A stretch of DNA of 64,000 nucleotides, taken from assembly GCA_963678705.1 (NCBI GenBank), contig OY783213.1, positions 1,364,001-1,428,000 of the forward strand, written 5' to 3'. The notes under the pieces are model-generated. The model was not told the DNA's origin. It searched no databases and saw only the letters and a list, made by a program, of their open reading frames with translations. The translations under genes were made by a program, and so were the position numbers. Positions 34,096-43,941 of this stretch are shown here, piece after piece. Origin of the DNA: Panorpa germanica (taxonomy: Eukaryota > Arthropoda > Insecta > Mecoptera > Panorpidae). Numbering within the stretch: the first letter of the stretch is position 1; each line of letters opens with the position of its first letter.

Positions 34096-34682
34096 TTATT
34101 CTGGTTCAGTATCGTATATGTTAATTGGTCTCTTGTACTTGTAGTGTTGGTTTTTCCGCATATACTTTCCAAGTAATTTCACTATAGGGTTTTCTGCTGT
34201 GTGTGTTTTGTCGTATAGTTTCTTGCCTATTATTCTAACGAAAGCTCGTTTCATTGAAAACATGACAGCTTTTGTTTTCTCTAGGTTAACAGAAATTTTC
34301 CACTTGTCATAGAATTCTTTAAGTTCATCCCAATATAATTCTATGGCAGTCTTTATTATATGAAGTCTGTTCGATTTTTGCAAAATGGCAGTGTCGTCAG
34401 CATATTGTAGTATCTCCATGTTTCTTCTAGGAACTGGTAGATCGTTGATATATATATATATATATTGAACAGATGTGGTACAATAACTGATCCCTGAGGT
34501 ACCCCAGATTTAACTGGTTTCTCTGTGGATATGGCGCCATCAGCCGAACAGTAGTATCTTCTGTCTTGTAGGTAGGGTTTTATCAGCCTGACATATGCAC
34601 CTGGCAATCCTGTTTGGGTTAGTTTATAGATTAACCCAGAGTGCCAAACTTTATCAAATGCTTTCTCTAGATCCAGAAACAC
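34096..34682 (-). pseudogene. LINE H reverse transcriptase, palm to C-terminus
   Basis: Contains FLDLEKAFDKVWHSGL, SGVPQGSV and, after a frame change, the catalytic QYADDTAIL near 34395. A run of AT dinucleotides at 34448..34465 lies inside the FNIYIND motif and moves the frame. The C-terminal domain jumps from KTKAVMFSMKR directly to RIIGKKLYDKTH; about 140 residues present in G2 are absent. The end KRPINIYDTEPE is intact. Confidence 0.75.
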
Positions 34683-34739
34683 TGTTCCAGCTTTTCGATT
34701 TTCATTTTGCTCTCTTGTGATAATTTCTACTAAGCGGAT

Positions 34740-35948
34740 AAGTTGTCTTGTTGTACAGTGATCTGATTTGAAGCCGAATTGATTGTCGCTGATTGTGTGG
34801 TTGTTATTGGCATGATCTCTTCACCTATTAAGCAGAGTTCGCTCAAAGATTTTGCTGATATGCGTCAGAAGACAGAGCGGTCTGTAGTTGTTTGGTTTGC
34901 TTGTTGTTTTCCCGGGTTTGTGGATCATAACTACTTTCAGCGTTTTCCAGGAGCTCGGAAAATGGTTGTAGCAATATATTGCATTGTACAATCTGGTTAC
35001 TAGTATGATCGCACGTTTTGGTAGACACTTCATTGCAGGGGCGGAGATACTGTCGTTGTCCATTGATTTCCTGGGTTTCAGGTGGTTGATGTAGTACTTC
35101 ACTTCTTATGGTGTTGTGGGTTTAGGTCGCCCCGAAGCTTTATACATGAGGTAGTCTTGCACATATTCCTGGACTGACTTGTTGTGCTCCTCAAATACTG
35201 CTTCTGTGGGAGAGAACTGTTTTTCGAGTTGCGCAGCAAACAAGTCAGCTATTTCTTCGTCTGCTGTTATAATATTGTCTCCGACCTTGAGGTTCCTTAT
35301 TGTGCATCCTTTTTTCGTTAATATCTTCGCCATGCTCCAATCAGATTTGCTTTTCGTGTTTATCTCTTCTACCTTTTTGTCCCACTGCTTATTTTTATAC
35401 TCCTGTAGCCTGTTTCTTATGGTGTTTTGCAGTCTGTTAAGCTGGGGTTTCAAATTCAGGTTTCTAGTAGACTGCCAAATTTTTCTCAGTTTATTCTTTC
35501 TAGCAATGAGTTCAAAAATTTCCTGCGGTATAAATCTATATTCCGGGTTTCTTTCTTTTGTGCTAGTGGATTTCTCAAGTGCACCCGTAATATAGTTATT
35601 TAATTTTTTGGCAGTTGTTTCAATATCCTCAGGACCTATTATTTTAGTTTTAGGATCAATTCTCTTGTCTACTAGATCCGTGAAGTAATCCCATCTTGTT
35701 CTTGTAGTATACTGCGTTCTTTTAGGGAAGATAGTATTGTCTGCACCTAATACTATAAGAACAGGGTTGTGGTCGGAGTTCAGGTCTTGGATGACTTTCG
35801 GCAGGTAGGGTAGAGATGTAGTGATGTCCCAGGTTATAGCTAGATCTATCACGTCACCTGGATGGCTTGGGTGATAGATCGTAGGTTTTATTGGTCCATG
35901 CACTTCGTATTCGAATTCAATGGAGTGTTTTCTGATGACATTCCCCAT
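34740..35948 (-). pseudogene. LINE H endonuclease end, linker and RT fingers
   Basis: 35948..35106 includes the endonuclease close (GDVIDLAITWD, LNSDHNPVLI) and a basic linker (RKNKLRKIWQSTRN). A stop near 35106 separates it from the RT fingers (NDSISAPAMKCLPKRAI, FPSSWKTLKVVMIHKPGK, NNYRPLCLLTHISKIFER). A further stop follows LLNR near 34821 before DNQFGFKSDHCTTRQL. Confidence 0.8.
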
Positions 35949-36401
35949 TTCTGACGTTATTCTTGAATGTCAATCCGGATTTTTGGCATTGAAGTCTCCC
36001 GCGAAGATTGCTGGGGAGTGTAGCTGCATCAGAAGCTCCATGTCATCTCTATATTCCGATTGTCTGCGTTGCTGCTTGTTTTAAATTACTCCTAGGCGAA
36101 TATCTTGCGTGTTCATCCTTATTACCGCCAGTGTAGCTTCCAGTCTTTTCAGAGTCTGTGTGTCTACGTGGTAATGAGTAATTTTTTTTTTAATGAAGAT
36201 CGCAGTTCCTCCACCTCTTGTCATCCTGTCGTTTCTGTAGATGTTGTAGTTTGGGAGCTTTATGTTTATATTGGGTTTTAGGTACGTTTCGTTCACCAAG
36301 AGCACGTCTACTTAGTGCTTGACATAAGATTCCCTCACGTCATTCATGGTGTTTCTGATGCCGTTTGCGTTTCATTAGACAATATTTAGTTCTTTAATCA
36401 T
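35949..36401 (-). pseudogene. LINE H APE-type endonuclease N-terminus
   Basis: ORF2 likely starts at ATG 36401 (MIKELNIV), reaching NANGIRNTMNDVRESYV, VDVLLVNETYLKP (catalytic Glu), DRMTRGGGTAIFIKK and SPAIFAGDFNAKNPD. Two adjacent stops replace the Trp region before NANG, and more stops occur near 36315, 36081 and 35970. The enzyme nicks the target for target-primed reverse transcription. Confidence 0.75.
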
Positions 36402-36465
36402 CGCATCAGGTTGTGTCTTTTTAATAGTACTTGTTTTCTTTTTTTTTTGTTATTAGAGTTTTTCT

Positions 36466-36502
36466 TATTAGCCCCGCCCCCTTTCCTCTTATTGGCTGTC
36501 CG
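36466..36502 (-). promoter_or_regulatory. CCAAT and GC boxes upstream of LINE H ORF2
   Basis: On the minus strand, GGACAGCCAATAAGAGG is followed by AAAGGGGGCGGGGC, about 65 bp upstream of the ORF2 ATG at 36401. The CCAAT and GC boxes stand out from an A+T-rich background and could be part of an internal LINE promoter or of ORF1-ORF2 spacer. No expression evidence. Confidence 0.4.
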
Positions 36503-36509
36503 CCCAGCC

Positions 36510-38104
36510 ACTGTGGTGTGTTTTTCCCCTGTTGGATTTTCCCCGCTAATGTGGATAGTTGCTTCAGCTGCTGGAATTGCAGAAACAGTAGATCATGGTG
36601 TATGATCTAATATAGGGACAACTGGTGCTCTGATAACTTTATGTCGAATTGAGATTTGCACTGTATTTTATAAGAAAGTTTATAGGCCTGACTGTACATA
36701 TTTTAGACATACGCCATTTAATCCAGGTACCACTTTAGAAAGAGTTATTTAAGTGCCCTAGAATATTAAAAAAATTAAATTATCTTATTTAAAAGGAAAG
36801 AAAAATGAACAGACATACAAAATCAAAGAAAAAAATATTTATATTTGCCTTTAATGTTGATTTTAGTTATAATTATTTCGAATAAGTACTTTAGGGTCAC
36901 CATTAGAAGAATTGGATATTTTATATTAAGTATAGACGTAATTAATTACATTTTTTTACAGATAAAATCAGGAAATGTTGTAATGTACAAATAATAATAG
37001 GTTTTTGAGTCTTTGCTTTAGATTACTTTGAGTATTTTAACAAAATAACTGTGCTTTTAAAGAACGCCTTCAATGAAACTTCTAAATACGCCTCTTACTA
37101 ATATACAAATTTATCTTAGTCCTCTGACGTCATATTTCCTAGCATCTCCGACAATCTCCGAGTTTTATGCATATGGCTGCCGTATTGTTATATTTCTAAG
37201 TGATTACTGTTTTACTTTCAATTAAAAGTAATAAATAGTTTAAAAGTGAAAATTTAATTGAAGTTTCTCGTATATTATACAAATAGCGATAAGAAAAATA
37301 ACAGTTGGCAGGTAAAATATTATTAGTTGTTATTATCTTAAAGCAAATACACTAACTCTAACAGTGGCGTCATTGTTAATTATATATAACATATTATTAT
37401 TTTATTAGACTTTATGATACTTCTCAGGACTATATATTGGGAGCTGCCAAAGAAATGTAAGAGGCAATAGACAGCACATGAATTAACTAGCTAGCTAAAC
37501 AACTACATCATCAAAAATCAAGAAGGACTTTGGTTTATATGCAATTACATTAATTAAATTATTTAATATTTTTGTTTTTTTCGGAAGAATTTTTATGTAT
37601 ATACAAATACATTAATTACAATAAACATTGTTAACTAAAAATTGCGGTTTCTTTTTTATTTATAAAATTTTTTATATTTATAATAATTCAAACATCTACT
37701 CATTCCCGCTTTTTTTGTGTCTTGCAAGAACTTCATGTCGAACGCAGGCAAAAGTCCTTGGCAAATACCATGAATATATCAAAGGACCAAAGCTTAACAT
37801 GGGAGATACCGATCTATAGTATATATTATCTTTGCAGTAGATGTCGCAGTCTAGTGAGTGAGTGAGTACACTACGAGCACACAGCAAGACAACACCTCCG
37901 TTCTCGTTCAATCACTGAGTTGAGAGTACGCGTCCTACCTCGCTCCGTTAAATAGAAATAATATTTATATTATTTTGTTTTAGCTTAAATATTAAAATAA
38001 ATAAGAATTAATATTAAATATTTAAATATTTATATAATATATATATAAATTATTTTTATATTTCTATTTCATTTTACGTTTATTTTAATTTTTTTTAAAT
38101 ATTT
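36510..38104. other. Spacer, no gene recognised
   Basis: A+T-rich DNA with scattered poly-A/T tracts and a TATATA-rich low-complexity block at 37980..38060. A more complex patch at 37700..37930 (GTCGCAGTCTAGTGAGTGAG region) has two short opposing open frames but no motif. LINE D begins at about 38105. Confidence 0.5.
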
Positions 38105-38145
38105 TCTACTTCCGGGTTGAGGAGTACAGGGGCTAAAACACCCCC

Positions 38146-38960
38146 AGCCAGTGCTGGAAGTTCCTCAGGATGGGGCACAGCTCAATAATCTGCAATATAT
38201 GCGCTGGCGCACACGTCAGGGAGGTCTGTCCGATCAAGGACAGACCTGACGTAAAAACATTACTAAAATGCGCGTCCTGCCACGGAAACCATTACGGGAA
38301 TTATAAAGGATGCCCTACCTACCGTGCCGAGTAGGCGGCAATTTGGCAAAGAAACAAAAACCGAATCACGCCAGCGCACACAATACAGTTGAAGTCACAA
38401 TACAGGGATGCCGTCGCACCGCAGACCAACTCATGGAAAAGGGGGAACCCATTCAAAGCGCTGCAGGATTTTGCGGAACCCCCTTTCCAGGACAACACCA
38501 CTGCTTAGGAGCCATTGATCGCCCCCTGACGGACGAGGATCTGATCAAGACGATGCCTGCCCGCCCACCACTTCACCACCCCAGCAACAAAAAACCAACG
38601 AAAAAAAGCGAGCAGAGACCTAGCTCCGGCCCTGGCTCGAAAAAAAGGTCCCAGAGCAAGGCAAACTCGGCGGTTCGCTTTGTTGTTGAAACAAACAATA
38701 CCACACCGCAAACCCTCCCTCAAGCACAAGCGCCGAAGCCTGCATCCAGGCGCAGCAGGAGCCGCAGCGCACGCGAAAACATCAACAAAGTAAGTGGCAA
38801 TTTTGATAACGTTGACATTGAATCCCTTTTAAAATCACTTTTACCCATACTGCAATTGTTACCCGTAATTAAGTCGCTTATTACAACGGCAACACCTCTA
38901 TTAAAAGCATTCCTACTCGGTCTTGACCTTTCTGCTCTACATAACTTTGCCGACAACTAA
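38146..38960 (+). pseudogene. LINE D ORF1 (gag-like), 5'-truncated
   Basis: From 38152 one frame holds the Jockey-type zinc knuckles (QCWKFLRMGHSSIIC, NICAGAHVREVC, CASCHGNHYGNYKGCP) and stops at a TAG near 38332. The rest of ORF1 is in another frame, 38310..38960, basic and Ser/Arg/Pro-rich (SRRSRSRSAREN) with a leucine-rich end (ESLLKSLLPILQLLP). ORF1 proteins bind the element RNA. The TAA at 38958 is 3 nt before the ORF2 ATG. Confidence 0.7.
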
Positions 38961-38963
38961 AGT

Positions 38964-39117
38964 ATGTCCCCAGGGGGTATTAAAAACATTAAAATCGTCT
39001 CGTGGAACGTTAACGGTATCGTAGCCAACGGCGCCGAACTGTCTGTCTTTCTGCAAGACGAGAAACCGCATATTGTACTACTCCAAGAATCCAAAGCACC
39101 CAATAACGCTATTAGCT
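38964..39117 (+). pseudogene. LINE D ORF2 endonuclease, first 51 codons
   Basis: ATG 38964 (MSPGGIKNIKIVSWNVNGIV) leads into the APE endonuclease with the catalytic glutamate in VLLQESKAP. It is cut after AISxx by the LTR of element C at 39118; the codon is completed at 44529. Confidence 0.85.
39114..39117 (+). other. Target-site duplication, left copy (AGCT)
   Basis: AGCT flanks the left LTR and repeats at 44525..44528. Four-bp duplications are usual for this Ty3/gypsy group. Confidence 0.9.
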
Positions 39118-39700
39118 AGTTATCTGGAGACACAGTTCTCCGACGGTATAAAGCAACCCTAATATAACAATTAACTAAATGGATGTAAATGTAACACCTT
39201 ATATTATTATACAACTCATTTCACACGATTCCTAACAAACCCTAATATAACAATTAACTAAATGGATGTAAATGTAACACCTTATATTATTATACAACTC
39301 ATTTCACACGATTTATAACAAATCTAATATAACAATTAACTAAATGGGAAATAACATAATAATATAAATACTTTATAACGGGGTGGAACCTTCCTACGGC
39401 CCGAAGGATATCTAACGTAGCAATAAAATATGGGAAGACCAATAGTATCACAGAGGTGGAGTTTCCTCACTCTATCTATTATCCAAGAGGGTGTGTTACC
39501 TAAACACATAGTAAATAGAACTAGTATAAATAAAGAACCATTTTGTAATATTAAGTAGAATAATAGTTACTATCCATTGAGGAAGTAACCTTAGAAGAAT
39601 AAGTATATCTTGTATTAAAAGTGCATTGATTATTAAATAAAGTACATTATATTTTAAATATTGTTATTATTGTTATACTAAAACTAGCAATAACATAACT
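39118..39700 (+). repeat. 5' LTR of element C
   Basis: Starts AGTTAT and ends ATAACT. The first third contains two full copies and one partial copy of an 83-bp repeat (AACCCTAATATAACAATTAA at 39155 and 39238, partial at about 39320). TATA-like AGTATAAATAAAG near 39522 and AATAAA near 39646 could set transcript start and end. Confidence 0.9.
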
Positions 39701-39710
39701 GGCGCAGTCG
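39700..39710 (+). other. Primer-binding site of element C
   Basis: TGGCGCAGTCG begins on the last base of the LTR. It matches element B in this core. Confidence 0.85.
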
Positions 39711-40063
39711 TCGTCTAGCAGTGGAGATAAAACCAACGCATCGTGACGAAAAAGAACTAATCTACTCACCCCAGGGAAGAAGATTCAAAAATTAAATAAA
39801 ATTAAAAATAAACTGTGTGGAAAACATAGTGAAGCGAACCAATAACTAAGGACCAAAGACGAAGGACTACAGAAGATTATATTAAAGAATGATTTTAATC
39901 ACTTTAATCCTCATGCAACTGTAAGTACTTGTTATCGTTAATTATCCTATTAAAACTTCTAATATTCCTATCCTATTTCAAATAATAATAGTTCATCTAT
40001 TAATATAAACAATATTATAATTTTTGAAAATAATCCTATTTTCCTTTTATACTACTCTAACAT
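39711..40063 (+). other. Leader of element C
   Basis: Untranslated sequence between primer site and gag, A+T-rich toward the end. No open frame of note. Confidence 0.6.
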
Positions 40064-42823
40064 ATGGTAGATCAATTAAATCACCTTTTCACACAATTAA
40101 ATATAAATAAAGAAGAAAAAATGACAACTAATAATAATTTCCAACAATATTTGGGAATGATAAAAGAGTATGATGGCAGATCCGAAGGCTTACCAGACTA
40201 CATCAGAACAAGTGAATTGTTACTAGGACAATTTTTTAATGAAAATAAAGTAGATTGCTTCGACAACATCGCTTTAATAGAAGCGATTCGGGCAAAATTA
40301 ATCGGAAAAGCTGCCTCACTAATAGAAGGAAGAGATATACAGAGCTGGGCAGAAATCAAAATAACTTTGACACAAGCATTTTGCGACCCTAGAGATGAGA
40401 TGTCTTTACTGCGAGAGCTCATGGAAATTAGGCAGAGGAATGAAACATTCCTTGAATACTACGAAAAATGTAGAAAATTAAGAGCATTATTATATGCTAA
40501 CCAAAAATGCAATGGAACAATAGAAGAAAGAAGTATGAAGACAAAAATGTACGACGAAGTGGCTCTAAAATCTTTTAAAGCAGGCCTCAGGGAACCATTT
40601 GGATCATTTTTGAGAACGAGAGCACCCACTACACTGGAACAAGCAATCTCTATTGTAACGGAGGAACAGAACGATAGGAATTGGCAAAGACAAGAAGGGA
40701 ATATGAATAATAAACTGGGAGAACAACCAGTCAGAATGACACAAAGAGCATTCAACTACCCTAAACAAACAGAAAAATTTAATATTGCCCACGCACCTGG
40801 TTTCAATAATGAACGACCATGGAACCAAAGCAATTTCCAACAACCGCAACAACAGAATTGGCGGGAACCAAACCCTACTATCCAGCAAAAACCGAAAACA
40901 ATGTTCTCAAAGCAACAAAGCAACGTGTGGAATCGACACCCTAATAAACCAATTAAGAACCAATGGACGCCCATGGATTATACATCAGGAATGAATACAC
41001 AGGTTGGAAACAGCAGACCTAAATATAACTACACTGTGGAAGAACTCAACAATATGGAAGAATTAGCAGAAACACCATACGGGACTAATGAGATGTACCA
41101 TTATGTAGATCAACCCAATGAGGAGGACCCAAATGAAAACGGTAATTTTCAGGACGCCGGACCTTCCACAAAAGAACATATAACAATTAATAATATAACA
41201 TCAAGTAATTTCCTACCCTATATAATTGATAACAAACTTAACATAAAATTACTTTTAGACACCGGATCATCCAAAACCATAATTAACCCCAATTTGATAT
41301 ACAAAAATTTACCCGAATGTATTTCTGAAGAAGCTTTTTGTATTCAGACGGCCCATGGTACCACAAACCATAATAAAGTGGCTCACATCCCCATATTTCC
41401 AATATTTAAGAGTCAAGACATATGTAAAGTCTACTTGTTTAAATGTAGTGATAAATATGATGGATTACTAGGAATTGATTTGTTGACAAAACTTGGAGCT
41501 AATATTAACTTCAATAAAAAAATATTAACCATTAATGATACCGTGATACCGATATACTTTCAGAATTCAAATAAATTGGAACTGTATAATACTGAAATCA
41601 AAGTACAGAGTGAAAACATTACAGATGAAGTTTGGAATACAGAAGTAAACGAAAGAGATGTTAAAACATTTATTAAAATTAAAACCGATGAAAATTCAAT
41701 TGTTGAAGTAAACGTCAAACAAGACACAGAAGATGAGAACATGCAAGATTTCAAAGTAGAAAATCTGCAAAATGTTAAACAACAAACAAAAAATCAAAAC
41801 TTTCAAGATTTTAAAGTAAAAAATCAACAAGAAATCAAACAAGTAGCAGAAAAGCAAACTATACAAGATATTGAAATAGAGAAACAACAAAACATGAAAC
41901 AAGAAGAACTAGGAAAACAAAATACACAATATTTCGAGGTAGAAAAGTCATACCGTATAAAGCAAGAAAAAGCAGAAAATAAGAAAATTAAAAAATTTAA
42001 AATAGAACGAAAAATTGAAAAGGAAAACAAAACTAAGTGCTTACCGGAAAAGCAAGAAGATTCAGAAAAAGAGGCATATACTATGTGGATAAATATTCAC
42101 AGAAAAGAAAAATACTATGATAAGCCAACATATCAAATACTGTTCAAGCTACTACAAACGCTAAGGGGACTCATGATAGAAAGTCAAGTGAAAAGACTCA
42201 GAATACGTAGACTAGCATTTGACCTAGATAAACTAGAGTTGACCCAAGTAAAGAACTTAATAAATTACTTATTCCAAAAACAATATGATATAAGTAAAAT
42301 AATTTCCAACAAACCAGAGGAAAATATAATTGCAGAAATAAACGAAAATAAAATACTAACGGCATTGGAAGAATTGGATAATGACGAACTTATTCATACA
42401 GTACACACACAGGAGTGTAGTGATCAAGGAATACCTATGTCGAATAAAATCGTGAATAACAAGAAAAATCAGTTAATTTTTCAATTCACATTAGCAGACC
42501 CTCAAAGTAAAACAATAAAAGCCAAGCTCAGAAACATGGAAACAATAGAAGTAAATAGACAAAACGTAAAAGAAGAACCTTTAAACACATTTAAAAATAC
42601 GAATATGAAACATAAATATTATATGCATTGCTCAGATGACATATACGAAGTAGCATGTCAAATAAAAATAAATTTATTCCCCAATCAAAAAATAATTAAT
42701 AAACGTCTAAGGAAACTAAAAGAAACTATAGGAGAAGAAAGTGAAATCGAAATTATTAAGCATTTCCATGAAGAAAAGAAAGACCACACATCAAGGGATT
42801 TAAATAACAGAAGAAATAATTAG
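40064..42823 (+). CDS. gag-protease fusion with repeat block and pre-integrase linker, no RT
   Basis: 919 codons, uninterrupted. Start taken at ATG 40064; ATG 40121 (MTTNNNFQQYLGMIKEYDG) aligns better with related gags. Residues 20-220: capsid-like domain (ELMEIRQRNETFLEYYEKC). 220-330: Q/N/P-rich basic RNA-binding region without zinc knuckles. About 396-402: protease active site LLLDTGS, in the same frame as gag. About 559-640: four 20-21-residue charged repeats (MQDFKVENLQNVKQQ type). About 690-770: YQILFKLLQTLRG... domain. About 779 onward: the TVHTQECSDQGIP linker that in elements A and B follows RNase H. RT and RNase H are absent and the repeat block stands in their place. Probably makes particles and processes gag; functional status is inference. 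Confidence 0.85.
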   Translation: MVDQLNHLFTQLNINKEEKMTTNNNFQQYLGMIKEYDGRSEGLPDYIRTSELLLGQFFNENKVDCFDNIALIEAIRAKLIGKAASLIEGRDIQSWAEIKITLTQAFCDPRDEMSLLRELMEIRQRNETFLEYYEKCRKLRALLYANQKCNGTIEERSMKTKMYDEVALKSFKAGLREPFGSFLRTRAPTTLEQAISIVTEEQNDRNWQRQEGNMNNKLGEQPVRMTQRAFNYPKQTEKFNIAHAPGFNNERPWNQSNFQQPQQQNWREPNPTIQQKPKTMFSKQQSNVWNRHPNKPIKNQWTPMDYTSGMNTQVGNSRPKYNYTVEELNNMEELAETPYGTNEMYHYVDQPNEEDPNENGNFQDAGPSTKEHITINNITSSNFLPYIIDNKLNIKLLLDTGSSKTIINPNLIYKNLPECISEEAFCIQTAHGTTNHNKVAHIPIFPIFKSQDICKVYLFKCSDKYDGLLGIDLLTKLGANINFNKKILTINDTVIPIYFQNSNKLELYNTEIKVQSENITDEVWNTEVNERDVKTFIKIKTDENSIVEVNVKQDTEDENMQDFKVENLQNVKQQTKNQNFQDFKVKNQQEIKQVAEKQTIQDIEIEKQQNMKQEELGKQNTQYFEVEKSYRIKQEKAENKKIKKFKIERKIEKENKTKCLPEKQEDSEKEAYTMWINIHRKEKYYDKPTYQILFKLLQTLRGLMIESQVKRLRIRRLAFDLDKLELTQVKNLINYLFQKQYDISKIISNKPEENIIAEINENKILTALEELDNDELIHTVHTQECSDQGIPMSNKIVNNKKNQLIFQFTLADPQSKTIKAKLRNMETIEVNRQNVKEEPLNTFKNTNMKHKYYMHCSDDIYEVACQIKINLFPNQKIINKRLRKLKETIGEESEIEIIKHFHEEKKDHTSRDLNNRRNN
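41738..41980 (+). repeat. Four coding repeats of 60-63 nt in the element C ORF
   Basis: Units begin near 41738, 41798, 41858 and 41921 and encode variants of (Q)DFKVENQQNVKQ. Period is 60 nt, in frame, then 63 nt. Predicted charged helix or coiled coil. Confidence 0.8.
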
Positions 42824-42839
42824 ATAAAATACTATTAGG

Positions 42840-43400
42840 ACTATATGATCAAACACATTTAAGAATATATAAATAATTTTTAAGTATGTCAAACATCAAA
42901 ATACGAAAGACATCCAAACATACCCCTACTTAACGTAACAAGAACACCAGATAAACCCTTTCAGACACTTCATATGGACCTTTATAAAATATTACCTACC
43001 GGACATTGATTGATACTTTCTCTAAATTTGCCTTCATTAAAAGAATCTTAGAAAAAACGCAGATGAAACAATTAGAACATTAATAGAAATATTTGCACAA
43101 CACGGATTACCCGAAAACATTACAACAGATAATAATTTAGAATTCAACAACATAGAAGTGAAAACATTAATGCAACTACATAAAAGAAACTTTAATTTTA
43201 TAATACTATGGCACCACAAATCAAATGGGCCAGTTGACAGATTTCACTAGATCATTATAGAATTGTATAAACTAAATAAAACTCTTTATTCACAAGAAAT
43301 TGACAAAGAAAGAAGGATGATGAACTCTCTCATAGCTCATAACAACACACCGAATACGCAGATTACTCCATTATAAAAATCGACCTTTACGACAAGTCGA
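42840..43400 (+). pseudogene. Integrase remnant of element C
   Basis: Pieces in several frames: TRTPDKPFQTLHMDLYK, EIFAQHGLPENITTDNNLEF and NGPVDRFH near 43230, aligning to TPEKPFEKIYIDTF ... and NAPVERLH in element A. The zinc module is gone, stops abound and the catalytic Glu reads Asp. Confidence 0.75.
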
Positions 43401-43930
43401 CTTCTATGGTATTGTATATATAATTACCTTTATCACATCTAACCATTATATATTATATTTTCCCATATCGATACCCATACAAGATCATTATCAAATAGTT
43501 ATCCCAAATACCTGATTCCTATCTATTGACGATAACATTTACTTTAACCTTGTATGGAATTAAAATAAATCATGTATAGAACTAAAATCAACCATGTATG
43601 AAAACTAATAAAACTTTTTATGCGAAGTAGAAAAGATATGCAATAAAATAGGAATCAGATGCGAAGTACAATTATCTGGAACTGAACTGAGATTGATACC
43701 ATTACCTGATGTCAAAACGAAACCAAATTGGGAAACCTAGATCTTCATCAATTGAAGCAGATACAAAAGGAACTTGGCGACACCCACGCAACCATACGAG
43801 ACTTGCCGAAACCTGCCAACGAATATAGTTATACAGCAATAACTATCACCGCGATATGGCAACTACAGAAATGATGACTACATCTAGAAAAATCGAGACA
43901 CCTTTACAAGATTTCTCTATTTTTCTCTCT
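43401..43930 (+). pseudogene. env remnant of element C
   Basis: Scattered similarity to the C-terminal half of element A env: a YQIVIPNT-like start near 43490, then GIRCEVQLSGTELRL near 43665 and LHQLKQIQKELGDTHATIRDL near 43745. Most of env is deleted and the rest has stops. Described only to place the break. Confidence 0.6.
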
Positions 43931-43941
43931 AAGGATGGAAG
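43931..43941 (+). other. Polypurine tract of element C
   Basis: AAGGATGGAAG immediately precedes the 3' LTR, the expected site of plus-strand priming. Confidence 0.7.

Larger units (their letters stand above)
33752..36401 (-). mobile_element. LINE H: Jockey-like non-LTR retrotransposon, defective
   Basis: Minus-strand order: endonuclease (36401..35800), linker, RT (35102..34370), RT C-terminal piece (to 34096), 3' UTR ending in a GC-rich tip at 33752. G and G2 at 51..54 kb are close relatives. Stops are scattered, a microsatellite has shifted the RT frame, and about 140 codons of the RT C-terminal domain are missing. Confidence 0.8.

Noticed and set aside
36411..36605. Plus-strand hydrophobic open frame
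   Set aside because: It is the complement of the GC/CCAAT-box region upstream of LINE H ORF2.
37696..37930. A small host exon
   Set aside because: Two opposing short frames, no splice context strong enough, and no recognisable motif.
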